Assembly: GCF_009862785.1 (NCBI RefSeq)
Contig: NZ_WWHU01000001.1
Location: forward strand, 2,480,001-2,544,000
Length of the DNA stretch: 64,000 nt
DNA from: Gordonia sp. SID5947
Lineage (GTDB): Bacteria > Actinomycetota > Actinomycetes > Mycobacteriales > Mycobacteriaceae
Reading direction: 5' to 3'
The stretch's first letter is position 1. Every line of letters starts with the position of its first letter. A program made the position numbers and the translations under genes. Shown here piece after piece: positions 62,882 to 64,000 of this stretch. The notes under the pieces are model-generated. The model saw only the letters and a program-made list of their open reading frames with translations, was not told the origin of the DNA and ran no database searches.

Positions 62882-64000
62882 TCACCCGCGGGGCAAACCG
62901 AGAATTCGTTCCGCGGCCGCGGTCCGCAGGATCTGCGTCGTCCCGCCGGCGATCGACAGGCACCGGTTCTGGAGGAACACGTCGGAAGCGTCCCCGGCCA
63001 CCACGGCGTCTGTGCCGAGTAGGTCAAGAGCGAACTCCGGAACCCCCTGCCGGTGGTGGACGCCAAGCAGCTTTCGCACACTCGACAGCGCACCGGGATC
63101 GTGACCGGCCAACCGCTGGGTGACCGCGCGGGCATCGATCACCTGACCGACGTGAGCCTCTGCGACCAGGCCACCGAGCGTCGCCATCTCGTCGGGCTCG
63201 AGCGCCCGGCTCATGCCGACGACCTGTCGCAGCAGGGCGTCCATCTCTTTGCCCAGTCCCGATCCGCCCATGGCCACCCGCTCGTTGGCGAGAGTGGTTC
63301 GGGCCAACCGCCATCCACCGTTGATCTCCCCGACCACGCAGTCGTCGGGTACGAACACGTCGTCGAGGAAGACCTCGTTGAAGTTGGCGCGGCCGGTGAG
63401 TTCTCGCAGCGGTCTGATGTCGATACCCGCGGACGCCATGTCGACCAGGAAGTATGTGATGCCCTTGTGCTTAGGTGCGTCCGGATCTGTCCGCGCCAGG
63501 CAGACACCCCAGGTGGCGTTGTGCGCCTGAGAGGTCCAGATCTTCTGCCCCTGCAGCCGCCAGCCGCCGTCGACCCGGGTGGCCTTCGTCCGCAGGGCGG
63601 CGAGATCCGATCCGGCCTCGGGTTCGCTGAACAACTGGCACCAGACGATGTCGCCGGCGAGTGTCGGTCCGACGAATCGGTCACGCTGAGCATCGGTGCC
63701 GTGTTCGAGGATCGTCGGGATGGCCCACGCGCCGATCACCAGATCCGGACGGACCACACCAGCCCGGTCGAACTCTCCGTCGATGAGCAGTTGCAGTGCC
63801 GGCTCGGCCGACAGGCCATACGGCTTGGGCCAGTGGGGCATGAGATAGCCCGATTCCGCCATCACCTGACGTTGCCGACCCGGATCGGCGGCCTTGATCG
63901 ACGCAACCGCTTCGCGCACTTCAGGACGCTGCTGCTCGACCGAGGACAGGTCGATCTCGAACCCCCGACGCGCGCCCTGCAGACCGAGGCGTCCCAGCTC
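62882..64000 (-). CDS. Acyl-CoA dehydrogenase, C-terminal half of a longer protein (FadE34/ChsE3-like), partial
   Basis: The stop is at 62882 and the frame stays open to the window edge: 372 codons are visible. A complete C-terminal dehydrogenase unit is present (SEPEAGSDLAALRTKATR, QAHNATWGVCLARTDPDAPKHKG, IAGGTTQILRTAAAERILGLPRG). Upstream residues (LGRLGLQGARRGFEIDLSS) read on like a linker rather than a start, and no good ribosome site is seen. This recalls FadE34 (ChsE3), a two-unit dehydrogenase of about 711 residues that desaturates 3-OCO-CoA-type sterol acyl-CoA. A normal single FadE is the alternative. Confidence 0.72.
   Translation of the reverse strand, partial: ELGRLGLQGARRGFEIDLSSVEQQRPEVREAVASIKAADPGRQRQVMAESGYLMPHWPKPYGLSAEPALQLLIDGEFDRAGVVRPDLVIGAWAIPTILEHGTDAQRDRFVGPTLAGDIVWCQLFSEPEAGSDLAALRTKATRVDGGWRLQGQKIWTSQAHNATWGVCLARTDPDAPKHKGITYFLVDMASAGIDIRPLRELTGRANFNEVFLDDVFVPDDCVVGEINGGWRLARTTLANERVAMGGSGLGKEMDALLRQVVGMSRALEPDEMATLGGLVAEAHVGQVIDARAVTQRLAGHDPGALSSVRKLLGVHHRQGVPEFALDLLGTDAVVAGDASDVFLQNRCLSIAGGTTQILRTAAAERILGLPRG

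Overview
The window is high-GC actinobacterial DNA. Many starts are GTG or TTG, preceded by GGAGG-type ribosome binding sites. It is filled with steroid and acyl-CoA catabolism of the Mycobacteriales kind: KstR boxes, hsa, ksh, kstD and igr genes, mycofactocin-type SDRs, and a DUF222-HNH protein behind a LexA box. A Gordonia- or Rhodococcus-like organism fits best; the genus cannot be fixed from sequence alone. No tRNA, rRNA, CRISPR array or transposase was seen, and no gene-free gap exceeds about 300 bases.

Bases 1-20,950. A branched-chain-type ABC transporter (end of livG, livF, a lipoprotein binding protein) leads into a beta-oxidation block: acyl-CoA dehydrogenases, two thiolases, a racemase, a type III CoA-transferase, a [3Fe-4S] ferredoxin, two AMP-forming ligases, a crotonase, an SDR, a DUF35-thiolase fusion, and two FadR-type GntR regulators. 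A shared palindrome (CATAGTTAACTATG) precedes two of its operons. The substrate is not evident. A DUF559/AbiEi-like gene flanked by short repeats closes the block.

Bases 20,947-46,995. This is a nearly complete 3-ketosteroid nucleus pathway. KshA/KshB do 9-alpha-hydroxylation. Two KstD paralogues, a ketosteroid isomerase and a flavoprotein act on rings A/B. HsaA/HsaB, HsaC, an HsaD-like hydrolase and HsaE/G/F open and break down the rings. A Baeyer-Villiger monooxygenase, an HSL-type esterase and several SDRs are interleaved, which suggests processing of C21 (pregnane) or C17 side chains. HsaEGF carries KstR boxes. The other units carry none that I could see; instead five of their intergenic regions share a different motif, roughly CCRCTSANCGGGA. 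PadR and IclR regulators lie inside the block. A LexA-box DUF222-HNH gene and an MFS exporter are also here.

Bases 47,141-64,000. A secreted histidine phosphatase is followed by kstD plus a MaoC hydratase under KstR boxes. Then come a TetR/SDR pair, small hypotheticals and two transporters. Last is the cholesterol side-chain operon fadE28-fadE29-chsH2-chsH1-ltp2-fadD19 behind a perfect KstR box, and a truncated FadE34-like dehydrogenase at the window end.

Five genes (thiolase, hsaG, kshA, one SDR, ltp2) are broken by six frameshifts. Each is repaired by adding one base, in five cases within a C/G run. This looks more like base-calling error than gene decay, but the raw data must decide.
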